Shown here: positions 1 to 6,881 of the stretch, piece after piece
Numbering within the stretch: position 1 is the first letter of the stretch
How the letters are laid out: every line of letters begins with the position of its first letter
Source of the DNA: Synergistaceae bacterium
Lineage (GTDB): Bacteria > Synergistota > Synergistia > Synergistales > Aminobacteriaceae
DNA: 8,937 nt
Assembly (NCBI GenBank): GCA_017446645.1
Contig: JAFSQO010000124.1
Span: 1-8,937, forward strand
Direction of reading: 5' to 3'
Made by a program: the position numbers and the translations under genes
Notes under the pieces: generated by a model
Seen by the model: only the letters and a program-made list of their open reading frames with translations
Database searches by the model: none
Told to the model about the DNA's origin: nothing

Positions 1-2759
1 AACTTCATTGCGTTGATGTCGAACGTTAAATTATTCTTGGCCGTACCGCCGTAAAGTTTCGCAGTGCCCCCTGAGGACGTGAAATTATTTCCTGAGTAGG
101 CAAGAGGAAGATTCACACTCGATAACTTGAGACCGTATGCGTTAATAGCTGAAGATGTCAGAGAGCCTTTGCCCGAAATATTTTTGTCGTTGCCGGTAAT
201 GTTGAAAGCGAGATTTGCTACTCCTGAGAGATTGCCCTTCAAGTCCGGGTAATCCTTGAGCAGTCTTTCGAGTTTTATGTTATTTCCCTTCAGTGCAATA
301 TTCACCTTCAAAGCCGGAGTTACCTGTATGTTTCCTGTAGCCGTAACTTCAACGCCTTCGACTTCAGCGCGGACCTTGTTGAGCTTGATGTCCTGCATGT
401 TGCCGGAAATTTCTGCGATTAATTTCTCAAGGGTAAAGCCGGAAGCATTCAGACTTGGGACGTTGGCAGAGAAATTTATTGCAGGGTTTGAGTTATTGCC
501 GGAGACCTTAAGAGTGCCCGTTAAATTGCCTTTCATGTCGACTCCTGAAGCAGACGCTAACGGAGCAAGATTAAGATTCGTGAACTTGAAATTAAAGTCC
601 AGGGGATTTTTGCCGGAGACCGAAGCCGAACCCGAACCTGTAATACTTCCTGAACCTGCCTGAGCGTTCAAGCTGCCGAGAGTGATTTTATCGCCGTCTT
701 TGTTGATTGCTGCCTTTGCATTCGTGAAAGTTACACCGCTTGCTGTTATGCTCTGTGCCGAAGCGTTGATTTTAATCTTGTCGAGCTTGCTTAAATCCCC
801 GTTAAGTGCTGTAGTGAGTTCAAGATTCTTCGCGCTTATCATGTCCATTGCCTGAATGTTTTGCGATGAAGCCAGAAGATTTATTGACGGAGAATTCGCT
901 GTGCCTTGAATCTTTACGCCCGCGTTGATATTTCCCTTCAGGGCGTAATTATTTATGTCAGGCACGTAATTTTTCAGGGCAGCCGGAGACATCGTTATAG
1001 TTGCATTTATGTTCAGTGAAGGGTTATCAGACGGAAGAGGCCCTACTGTTCCCGTTACGCTGATCGGCATTCCGTTCAGGGTGCCTTCTGTTTTGGTGAG
1101 GGTGAGATTCTTATTGGCGAACGAGAAATTTATCACGGGTTTAGTAATCTTCTGGTCCATTCCTGAAAATTCGGGGCTGCTTAATGAACCGGAGATTACA
1201 GGGTTTGACGTGCTGCCTTTGACATTCACCGAAGCCGTAATTTTCCCTGCTAACTTGTAATCCGAAGCGTCTGGGATCAAATCCTCAACTTTCTTGATGT
1301 CCAGGTCAACTATCTTTGCTGTAACGTTCATGTTAGGATTAACCAATAAAGAAGCAATGCTGCCGTTCAGATAGCCTTGAGAGCCTTCAAAGCTGAATTT
1401 ACCGTTTACGCTTGCTGTGTCGCTGTGAGCAAGTTTTATTTGTGCCTTGATGTTGCTGAGAGTCCTGCCTGAGTACGAGATTTTTGGAGCAGTGAAGTTA
1501 ATCAAGCCGTTCAGAGCATTAACTGGCCCGCTGATATTAGCATTGAAGGTCGAAACCTTACCGCCTAAGCCTTTGAGGTCAGGGACTTCGAGAATTTTAT
1601 CCATGCCGTCAAGGTTTGCCTCACTGCCGTCAAGTTTTATCATGACTGAAAGAGGCTCATCAGGTCGTGAAGCTGCTGCGAGTTCGCCCTGAATCGGAAT
1701 GTTGAACGCATTAGCCTGAATGTTGTTGACGGTTATGCGGTTATCCGAGTAGGCAAGATTTGCGCTGACCCGTTCTACTGGGAAGTTGTAGAGCTTCGAG
1801 CCTTTGTAATCTACGCTGCCCAAAATTTTAGGGTCTTCAGGTGTTCCGGTTATATCGATGTTGAGATTAGCATTGCCCTCAAAATCAGAAGGACTCAGGA
1901 AAGCAGGATATAGTGCAGTCATCTCGCCCAAGTTCAAGCCCTGAATTGAAGCGTGCAAGTCGAGAGCGTCATTAACAAGTCCTCCGGTTGCTATGATTTT
2001 CCCTGAACCGAAAGTTATATCTGACCTGTTAATCGCAGTAAGACCTGCTGACTCTCCCATATCGACAACACCCTTTAACGGTATATTGTTAATTGCTGCG
2101 TCAATGTCTATGTCGAAGTTGGCCAAGTCCGCACCGATCTCTTTAACGTCAATGACTCCGAACTGCGAAGTAAATTTGCTGTCAGTGATGCTTACCCTGT
2201 CAACCGGAATGTCTGGAACGTTTTGAGGGTTGTCGGCAAATGCAGGCGTTGCAGAAAATATTGCGTTGTGTCTCCTGTGTGAAGTCGTTGGCAGCTTGAA
2301 GTTCTGCAATGTCTTCATGAACTGGTCAATGTCCATGCTTATGCCGCCTAACGAGATTTCAGCAAGCCTTATCTTCCCAGTCAAGAGTGCAGGAAAATTC
2401 ACCCGTCCTGACAAAGAACCAGCTGACAGAATCTTTTGCCCCTGAGCATCCAGAATCTCAAAGTTATTCAGAGTGTAGCCCTTAACAGGATTGCCCGTAA
2501 TGCTCTCTGCATTCAGCGTTAATTTGTAGTTGTCGCTTATGTATTTCTGAGCATAGCCGAGAATCACGTTACCGCCTATGTCAGCAAATGAAAATATTAT
2601 ACCCAGAACGACGAGTAGAAGTAATATAACAAACAAGAATTTCGTGAAACCTCTTCCGCTGCGTCTTTTGTGAGTATGAGAAGCGTTGACAGGCCGCCTG
2701 CGTCTTGGTTTTTCTGGTACCATAATTATTTCATTTACAAGATTTAGTTCATCTTGCAA
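1..2759 (-). CDS. TamB/AsmA-like envelope protein, N-terminal ~919 codons (3' end beyond left edge)
   Basis: The frame is open from position 2759 to the window start with no stop, so at least 919 residues are present and the C-terminus is missing. The N-terminus is basic (RRRR at residues 19-22, KRR at 31-33), followed by one membrane helix at about residues 41-58 (FLFVILLLLVVLGIIF). The rest is a long, Asn/Ser/Gly-rich, beta-strand-like repeat region with recurring G-T/S-x-x-N/D-P-x-I turns, for example GTPEDPKILG near 305, GSTSNPVISG near 514 and SGNNSNPAINF near 752. This architecture is typical of the AsmA/TamB/YhdP superfamily: inner-membrane-anchored periplasmic beta-groove proteins linked to lipid transport to, or protein assembly in, the outer membrane. 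The diagnostic C-terminal TamB domain would lie outside the window, so the subfamily is not settled. I chose TTG 2759 because GAGGTG stands 7 nt upstream. ATG 2723 is in frame but has no visible ribosome binding site. It is transcribed divergently from the dipeptidase gene. Confidence 0.82.
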   Translation of the reverse strand, partial: MQDELNLVNEIIMVPEKPRRRRPVNASHTHKRRSGRGFTKFLFVILLLLVVLGIIFSFADIGGNVILGYAQKYISDNYKLTLNAESITGNPVKGYTLNNFEILDAQGQKILSAGSLSGRVNFPALLTGKIRLAEISLGGISMDIDQFMKTLQNFKLPTTSHRRHNAIFSATPAFADNPQNVPDIPVDRVSITDSKFTSQFGVIDVKEIGADLANFDIDIDAAINNIPLKGVVDMGESAGLTAINRSDITFGSGKIIATGGLVNDALDLHASIQGLNLGEMTALYPAFLSPSDFEGNANLNIDITGTPEDPKILGSVDYKGSKLYNFPVERVSANLAYSDNRITVNNIQANAFNIPIQGELAAASRPDEPLSVMIKLDGSEANLDGMDKILEVPDLKGLGGKVSTFNANISGPVNALNGLINFTAPKISYSGRTLSNIKAQIKLAHSDTASVNGKFSFEGSQGYLNGSIASLLVNPNMNVTAKIVDLDIKKVEDLIPDASDYKLAGKITASVNVKGSTSNPVISGSLSSPEFSGMDQKITKPVINFSFANKNLTLTKTEGTLNGMPISVTGTVGPLPSDNPSLNINATITMSPAALKNYVPDINNYALKGNINAGVKIQGTANSPSINLLASSQNIQAMDMISAKNLELTTALNGDLSKLDKIKINASAQSITASGVTFTNAKAAINKDGDKITLGSLNAQAGSGSITGSGSASVSGKNPLDFNFKFTNLNLAPLASASGVDMKGNLTGTLKVSGNNSNPAINFSANVPSLNASGFTLEKLIAEISGNMQDIKLNKVRAEVEGVEVTATGNIQVTPALKVNIALKGNNIKLERLLKDYPDLKGNLSGVANLAFNITGNDKNISGKGSLTSSAINAYGLKLSSVNLPLAYSGNNFTSSGGTAKLYGGTAKNNLTFDINAMK

Positions 2760-2766
2760 AAATTTT

Positions 2767-2772
2767 CACCTC
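2767..2772 (-). promoter_or_regulatory. Ribosome binding site GAGGTG that decides the TTG start
   Basis: On the minus strand GAGGTG (within AAAGAGGTGA) is followed by 7 nt and then an in-frame TTG at 2759. The first in-frame ATG (2723) is preceded only by AT-rich sequence with no Shine-Dalgarno match. This favours TTG and adds 12 residues to the TamB/AsmA-like protein. Confidence 0.6.
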
Positions 2773-2793
2773 TTTAATAATTTCTAAAACTGT

Positions 2794-2815
2794 TTTATCA
2801 ATTATAATCGATAAA
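2794..2815. promoter_or_regulatory. 22-bp near-perfect palindrome, candidate operator in a divergent promoter region
   Basis: The arms TTTATC and GATAAA flank an AT-rich core, and 10 of the 11 symmetric base pairs match; only positions 2800/2809 break the symmetry. It lies in the 119-bp spacer between two divergent genes and overlaps the candidate -10 boxes of both. A dimeric repressor or activator bound here could control both directions. The regulator is unknown and is not encoded in the window. AT-rich DNA makes short palindromes fairly easy by chance, so this is a candidate only. Confidence 0.45.
2801..2808. promoter_or_regulatory. Candidate bidirectional -10 element (ATTATAAT)
   Basis: ATTATAAT is self-complementary, so the consensus -10 hexamer TATAAT reads on the plus strand at 2803-2808 and on the minus strand at 2806-2801. 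Plus-strand transcription would start near 2815, about 64 nt before the dipeptidase ATG. Minus-strand transcription would start near 2794, about 35 nt before the TTG of the TamB/AsmA-like gene. Neither direction has a good -35 hexamer at 16-18 bp, which would fit activator dependence or a chance AT-rich match. Confidence 0.38.
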
Positions 2816-2857
2816 CGTGATATAGTTATTGCACAGTCTACATAATTTTATTTTTTT

Positions 2858-2869
2858 AGGAGAGAGAGA
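2858..2869 (+). promoter_or_regulatory. Ribosome binding region with a (GA)5 tract before the dipeptidase
   Basis: AGG at 2858-2860 runs into GAGAGAGAGA (2860-2869), giving AGGAG at 2858-2862 and weaker GAGAG registers nearer the ATG at 2879. Spacing is 16 nt from AGGAG and about 9-11 nt from the later GA units, so several pairing registers are possible. No alternative ATG, GTG or TTG start lies in frame just upstream. Confidence 0.5.
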
Positions 2870-2878
2870 TTAATTTCA

Positions 2879-4633
2879 ATGGCATTAATTTTTGTCGTCG
2901 CGATTTGTATATTATTAGTGGAAGTAACTTCAGCAAGAGCCTGCATGACGATTCTTGTCGGACGTAACGCTTCAGCAACGGGTGAAGTGTTGGTAGCCCA
3001 CAACGAAGACGCACCGGGACGCTATACTATGCAGACTCACCTTGTACATAAAGTTCGCAGACATCAGGGCAGCACAATAAAATTCGAGCCTGGCATGTCA
3101 ACGCTTGAACTCAACGAGACACGCACGAGCCTCTTATGGTCAGAAGCAAAGACCTATAACCCGGATAACCCAGGGCCTTCATTCTGTGACTTATACGTAA
3201 ACGGCAACGGTGTAGTAATCTGCTCAAACAACTGCGCGGACTCACGAGAAGACAATCCTGAACTCCTGGACGGCGGCATAGGCTATGGACTCAGGAGACT
3301 CGTAGCAGAGAAGGCTCACACTGCAAAAGAAGCCCTCGAAATTGCGTGCGCTTTGGTCGACAGATACGGCTATGCGTCAAGCGGAAGGTCATATGCGTTC
3401 GCTGATCTTGAAGAAATTTACGTAATGCAGATCGTTCACGGCAAACACTACGCCATTCAAAGAGTCCCAGATGATGAAGTTGCAGTTATCCCGAATCATT
3501 ACACTATTCACGAACCGGACAGCAAGGCTCACGGATATAGAGAACTCGTAGATTATGCAGTGAGTCGCGGCTGGTTTGACAAGAATTCGGGCAGCACGTT
3601 TGATTTCGCGAAAATCTATCAGGCTCCGGACTCTTATGGACTCGACAAGAATACACATAGGCATGTAAGGGCGTTCGAGATTCTTTTAGATATGGACTTA
3701 TCGGGACTCCTAAATCAAGCCTGGGAGACTTTACCGTTCTCGATAAAACCTGCTCATCGAGTCAATCTTGCTATGCTCAAGAAGATTTTGCGTACTCATT
3801 TTGAAGGCACAAGCTCAGATAATTCAGGAGGCAACACTCCTCACTTTATGAAGCCTTTGACTGTCTGCAATATAGACACACTTGAGAGCACGATTATCCA
3901 GATTAGACGAATTCCTGAGAGAATAATATTACACAAGGCACTGGGCAGACCATGCTTTTCGCCGTATCTTGCCTGGTACTACGGAATACTTGCCGGTCCT
4001 GAAGGCTACGAGGACAAAGAAGCCGACCAATCACTGGCCGAACATTTTGCGACCCAGCCCGAAGACATGGATTACAAGAATAATGCATGGTTCAGGGCTA
4101 TGGAAATTCAGACAGCCTGCGATATTCTTTACGGTGAAGAGTCAGAGAGAGTCCGCAGAGAAATCAAGACAATCGAAGACAGAATCGAACGCGAACTCAA
4201 AGCAATTGACCCTCAAATAGAATTACGCCTAAGGACTGACCCAAACATTGCACGAGCCATGATGGAAGGTTCGTTAATGTCATGGTCATCAGGTGTTGAA
4301 CAGTGCATGAAGAACTTAAAAGCAGAACTCAAAATCATTCAGGCTGAAGCAGTTAGCAATGCAGTACCGGGAAAGAATTTTACCGTCAGGGTTCCCAATA
4401 ATATGACCCTCGATAAATCACAATGCAGGTGCGGGCCTTCGTACTTACCCGTCAGTAAATGGTCGGAGTGCGTGAACTTGACTGAAGACGGAAAGTTTAC
4501 AGATATTGAGTTTTCATCAGGTGATTGGCTCAATGATGCAACACCATGCTTTACGGATTTATATTTATGTCTGGTTGATTCGTCAGGCAAGAGACATGCG
4601 GGCAGCGTAAAAATTCAGATTAGGAGGTTTTAG
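2879..4633 (+). CDS. Secreted C69-family (U34) dipeptidase
   Basis: This is a 584-residue Ntn-hydrolase of peptidase family C69, which cleaves dipeptides or removes N-terminal dipeptides. Residues 1-21 form a hydrophobic signal sequence ending SARA. Cleavage there would expose Cys22, the expected N-terminal nucleophile, in the family-typical ACMTILVG context followed by AHNED (40-44). Other recognisable family segments are NGNGVVICSNN (108-118), GYGLRRLVAEKAHTAKEAL (135-153) and SSGRSYAFADLEEIYVMQ (168-185). The signal has no positive charge before its hydrophobic core, which is unusual. A helical stretch rich in E/R/K (about 420-455) is followed by a C-terminal tail (about 505-584) holding C516, C518, C531, C557 and C564; this may be an extra small beta domain. 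The ATG follows AGGAGAGAGAGA with a rather long gap of about 16 nt from AGGAG. The gene heads a likely operon with the nuclease 5 bp downstream. The family call is strong, but the substrate cannot be read from sequence. Confidence 0.93.
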   Translation: MALIFVVAICILLVEVTSARACMTILVGRNASATGEVLVAHNEDAPGRYTMQTHLVHKVRRHQGSTIKFEPGMSTLELNETRTSLLWSEAKTYNPDNPGPSFCDLYVNGNGVVICSNNCADSREDNPELLDGGIGYGLRRLVAEKAHTAKEALEIACALVDRYGYASSGRSYAFADLEEIYVMQIVHGKHYAIQRVPDDEVAVIPNHYTIHEPDSKAHGYRELVDYAVSRGWFDKNSGSTFDFAKIYQAPDSYGLDKNTHRHVRAFEILLDMDLSGLLNQAWETLPFSIKPAHRVNLAMLKKILRTHFEGTSSDNSGGNTPHFMKPLTVCNIDTLESTIIQIRRIPERIILHKALGRPCFSPYLAWYYGILAGPEGYEDKEADQSLAEHFATQPEDMDYKNNAWFRAMEIQTACDILYGEESERVRREIKTIEDRIERELKAIDPQIELRLRTDPNIARAMMEGSLMSWSSGVEQCMKNLKAELKIIQAEAVSNAVPGKNFTVRVPNNMTLDKSQCRCGPSYLPVSKWSECVNLTEDGKFTDIEFSSGDWLNDATPCFTDLYLCLVDSSGKRHAGSVKIQIRRF

Positions 4634-4638
4634 CAGTA

Positions 4639-5271
4639 ATGGCAAGGAAGAAAGCTAACAAAAATATTTCACTTGAGGAGTTAAAGGCACTTGGCCCTGT
4701 GAAATTAATTCTGCTTGGAATAATTCTCATAGCAGCGTATTTCTTCAACGGCGAGTTACCTTCAATCTTTCAGACTGAACCAGAGACTCAAACTCAGACG
4801 CAGAATCAGAATCAGAGTCAGAGTCAAAAACCTTCAGGCATAATCGAAGGTGTTGTCTCTAAAGTAGTTGACGGCGACACAGCAGTGATTAAAGTAGACG
4901 GCCAAGACAGGCGGGTCAGGTTGCTCGGAGTTGATACCCCTGAGACAGTTCACCCGAATAAACCTGTGCAGTTTTACGGGAAAGAAGCAAGCAACTTCAC
5001 AAAGCAGAGTTTAACAGGGAGGCGGGTCTGGCTTGAGTACGACAAATCACCGTTAGACAGATACCAGAGGCATTTGGCGTATGTGTGGCTTGAGAGACCG
5101 GACTCAATCAGCGAGAGCACTATAAGGCGCGACATGTTCAATGCTAGATTATTGCTCGAAGGTTATGCAAAGGTCATGATAATAAATCCCAACAGACGCT
5201 ACAAGGATTTGTTTAACAAGTTCCAGTCAGAAGCTCAGAGTTCACGAAAAGGGCTTTGGGCCGGGCAGTAA
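4639..5271 (+). CDS. Membrane-anchored staphylococcal-nuclease-like (thermonuclease) protein
   Basis: This 210-residue protein is predicted to hydrolyse DNA or RNA outside the cytoplasm. A basic N-terminus (MARKKANK) leads to one membrane helix at about residues 22-36, then a Gln/Thr-rich linker (about 47-64), then a complete SNase (OB-fold) domain from about 67 to 210. The catalytic set known from staphylococcal nuclease is visible: calcium-site DGD at 78-80, R94, D99 and E102 in RLLGVDTPET, and the second arginine R144 in RYQRHLAYVW. The domain ends with the common GLW. Positive charge before the helix predicts a cytoplasmic N-terminus with the nuclease in the periplasm or at the cell surface, either anchored or released by cleavage. 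AGGAGG at 4622-4627 lies inside the end of the dipeptidase gene, 11 nt before the ATG, so the two genes are probably cotranscribed and perhaps translationally coupled. Related proteins serve in DNA scavenging or DNA uptake; which applies here is unknown. Confidence 0.94.
   Translation: MARKKANKNISLEELKALGPVKLILLGIILIAAYFFNGELPSIFQTEPETQTQTQNQNQSQSQKPSGIIEGVVSKVVDGDTAVIKVDGQDRRVRLLGVDTPETVHPNKPVQFYGKEASNFTKQSLTGRRVWLEYDKSPLDRYQRHLAYVWLERPDSISESTIRRDMFNARLLLEGYAKVMIINPNRRYKDLFNKFQSEAQSSRKGLWAGQ
4784..4830 (+). repeat. Imperfect CAGAAT/CAGAGT hexamer repeat encoding a Q-rich linker
   Basis: The stretch contains successive 6-bp units of the type CAGAAT, CAGAAT, CAGAGT, CAGAGT, preceded by looser CAAACT/CAGACG units, and encodes alternating Gln with Thr, Asn and Ser at about residues 50-63 of the nuclease. 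It forms a flexible spacer between the membrane helix and the catalytic domain. Unit gain or loss would keep the reading frame. Confidence 0.7.
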
Positions 5272-5317
5272 AGCAAACCCATCTCACCCTAAGCCCTCTC
5301 CCTAACAAGCGAGGGGG
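5272..5317. terminator. Convergent spacer with GC-rich hairpin, possible bidirectional terminator or dispersed repeat
   Basis: This 46-bp gap separates two converging stop codons. C5298-T5303 (CTCCCT) can pair with A5312-G5317 (AGGGGG) through an 8-nt loop, with one T-G wobble; an alternative pairing is CCCTC 5294-5298 with GAGGG 5311-5315. There is no convincing T run on either strand, so a classical intrinsic terminator is not clear. The C-rich wording (CACCCTAAGCCCTCTCCC) resembles short intergenic repeat elements known from many bacterial genomes. Confidence 0.4.
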
Positions 5318-6808
5318 TTAATGCTTAATTATGGCCTTCAAATCTTCGTCCGGTGTAGTAATTGGTTTTATAGCAAAATTCTCAACTAAATACTTCAGCA
5401 CATTCTGCGACACGAACGCCGGTAACGTTGGCCCAAGCCTTATATCCTTTATTCCAAGAGACAAGAGGCTCAACAAGATGCACACCGCCTTCTGCTCGTA
5501 CCATGAGAGAATGAGACTCAGCGGTAAATCATTCACCGAGCACCCGAACGCCTCAGCAAGAGCCGACGCAACTTTCACAGCACCGTAGGCATCGTTGCAT
5601 TGTCCCATGTCCAGCAATCTTGGAATGCCGCCAATATTTCCCAAATCAAGATCGTTAAACCTGAACTTCCCGCAGGCAAGAGTCAACACAATCGTATCGT
5701 CTGGTGTCTTCTTGACGAACTCCCTGTAATAATTCCTGCTCGATTTGATACCGTCACAGCCAGCCACTAAGAAAAAGTGTTTTATCGCACCGGACTTCAC
5801 GGATTCTATAACTTTATCAGCAAGTCCCAGAATCGTCCCATGACCGAAACCTGTTGAAAGAGTCTTGCCGGGTTGATATTCATCATAGCCGCCTAAATCG
5901 AGGGCCTTCTTGATGACCGGTGAAAAATCTTTTGCCTCGTCAATGTGAGCAACGCCTTCAAAATCTACGAGTCCTGTCGTGAAAACTCTATCGATATAGC
6001 TTGCTTTCGGAGGCATTAAGCAATTCGTTGTGAATAATAATGCCCCTGGGATTGAGTCGAATTCTTTTTGCTGGTTCTGCCAAGCCGTTCCGAAATTACC
6101 TTTCAAGTGGTTGTACTTTCTTAATTCAGGATAACCATGAGCAGGAAGCATCTCCCCGTGAGTGTAAATATTTATGCCCTTGCCTTCTGTCTGTTTGAGC
6201 AATAATTCCAAATCTCGCAGATCATGACCTGTGATTACGATAAACGGCCCTTTCTCGATTTCTGTCTCGACTTCAGCAGGCGAGGGAGTCCCGTATGTCT
6301 GAGTATTAGCCCTGTCAAGGAGTTCCATGCATTTTAGATTGACCCGTCCAGTTTCCATTACGAGCGGCAACAAATCATCCATTCCTAAATCTTTGCCAAG
6401 AGCTGCAAGAGCCTTCACGAAGAAAGCATTCACTTCGTCATCACTGTAGCCGAGTGCCCTTGCGTGATAGGCATAAGCTGCCATTCCACGAAGTCCGAAC
6501 AGGATTAATGACTTGAGTGAGCGAATATCTTCATCAGCGTTCCAGATTTGAGTCATGTCGTATGGCTTGACTCCGGCGCGCTGAATGAGTGCCTCGATAC
6601 TTTTTACGCTAAAATTTACGTTTGTTACTGTCGTGAATAATCCGTCAATGAATAAATTATAATCTTTGCTGTTCATTCCTGCGAGAGTGATTAATGCTCC
6701 CGTTAGGTTATCCTGAGCCTGAGCAGCTGCCCCTGATTTCCCGCAGACTCCCGAAGCTCCGGAACATGCCGAACAATTCGCGGTCTGTTCACATTGAAAG
6801 CAGAACAT
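5318..6808 (-). CDS. hcp: Hydroxylamine reductase / hybrid cluster protein
   Basis: This cytoplasmic 496-residue iron-sulfur enzyme reduces hydroxylamine in vitro. In vivo, family members act in nitric oxide and nitrosative-stress detoxification. All ligands expected for the hybrid 4Fe-2O-2S cluster are present: H195 (GHD), E219 (HGEM), C263 (TNCLMPP), C351 (AGCDG), C379 (LACGK), C404 (GQCND), E438 and K440 (WYEQK). The N-terminal cubane cysteines are C3, C6, C15 and C22 with an additional C12. The last gap is six residues, where class I proteins as I recall them have five. The protein is about 50 residues shorter than the ~550-residue class I norm, apparently between the first helices and ADEDIRSLKSL (about 91-101). 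The start is supported by AGGAGG at 6825-6820, 11 nt upstream of the ATG. It has its own promoter downstream of mcrC and converges on the nuclease gene. Confidence 0.97.
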   Translation of the reverse strand: MFCFQCEQTANCSACSGASGVCGKSGAAAQAQDNLTGALITLAGMNSKDYNLFIDGLFTTVTNVNFSVKSIEALIQRAGVKPYDMTQIWNADEDIRSLKSLILFGLRGMAAYAYHARALGYSDDEVNAFFVKALAALGKDLGMDDLLPLVMETGRVNLKCMELLDRANTQTYGTPSPAEVETEIEKGPFIVITGHDLRDLELLLKQTEGKGINIYTHGEMLPAHGYPELRKYNHLKGNFGTAWQNQQKEFDSIPGALLFTTNCLMPPKASYIDRVFTTGLVDFEGVAHIDEAKDFSPVIKKALDLGGYDEYQPGKTLSTGFGHGTILGLADKVIESVKSGAIKHFFLVAGCDGIKSSRNYYREFVKKTPDDTIVLTLACGKFRFNDLDLGNIGGIPRLLDMGQCNDAYGAVKVASALAEAFGCSVNDLPLSLILSWYEQKAVCILLSLLSLGIKDIRLGPTLPAFVSQNVLKYLVENFAIKPITTPDEDLKAIIKH

Positions 6809-6852
6809 GAAAAAACTTGCCTCCTAAAAAATTTTGGTTATATGTAAGGAAA

Positions 6853-6881
6853 AATATATAACAACTTAGCTTTATGTTCAA
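6853..6881 (-). promoter_or_regulatory. Sigma-70-type promoter of hcp
   Basis: On the minus strand TTGAAC (6881-6876) is separated by exactly 17 bp from TATATT (6858-6853). Transcription would start near 6846, leaving a leader of about 37 nt before the hcp ATG. An A/T-rich stretch upstream (about 6895-6909) could act as an UP element. No clear HcpR, FNR or NsrR-type palindrome was recognised around it. Confidence 0.6.

Noticed and set aside
256..2445. Several plus-strand open frames of 70-135 codons across the left 2.4 kb
   Set aside because: They lie antisense to the continuous minus-strand TamB/AsmA-like frame, lack ribosome binding sites, and their proteins look like mirror translations (rich in Pro, Leu and Phe) with no recognisable domain.
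2829..2857. Alternative plus-strand promoter using TTGCAC at 2829-2834
   Set aside because: No -10 hexamer lies at 16-18 bp; only a T run is found there, and the nearer TA-rich words are at wrong spacing.
3389..4590. Minus-strand and second plus-strand frames inside the dipeptidase gene
   Set aside because: They overlap a well-supported C69 gene, have no domain or start signal, and are ordinary shadow frames.
5272..5317. CRISPR repeat or attachment site in the convergent spacer
   Set aside because: There is a single copy with no spacer-repeat periodicity, no tRNA and no integrase nearby.
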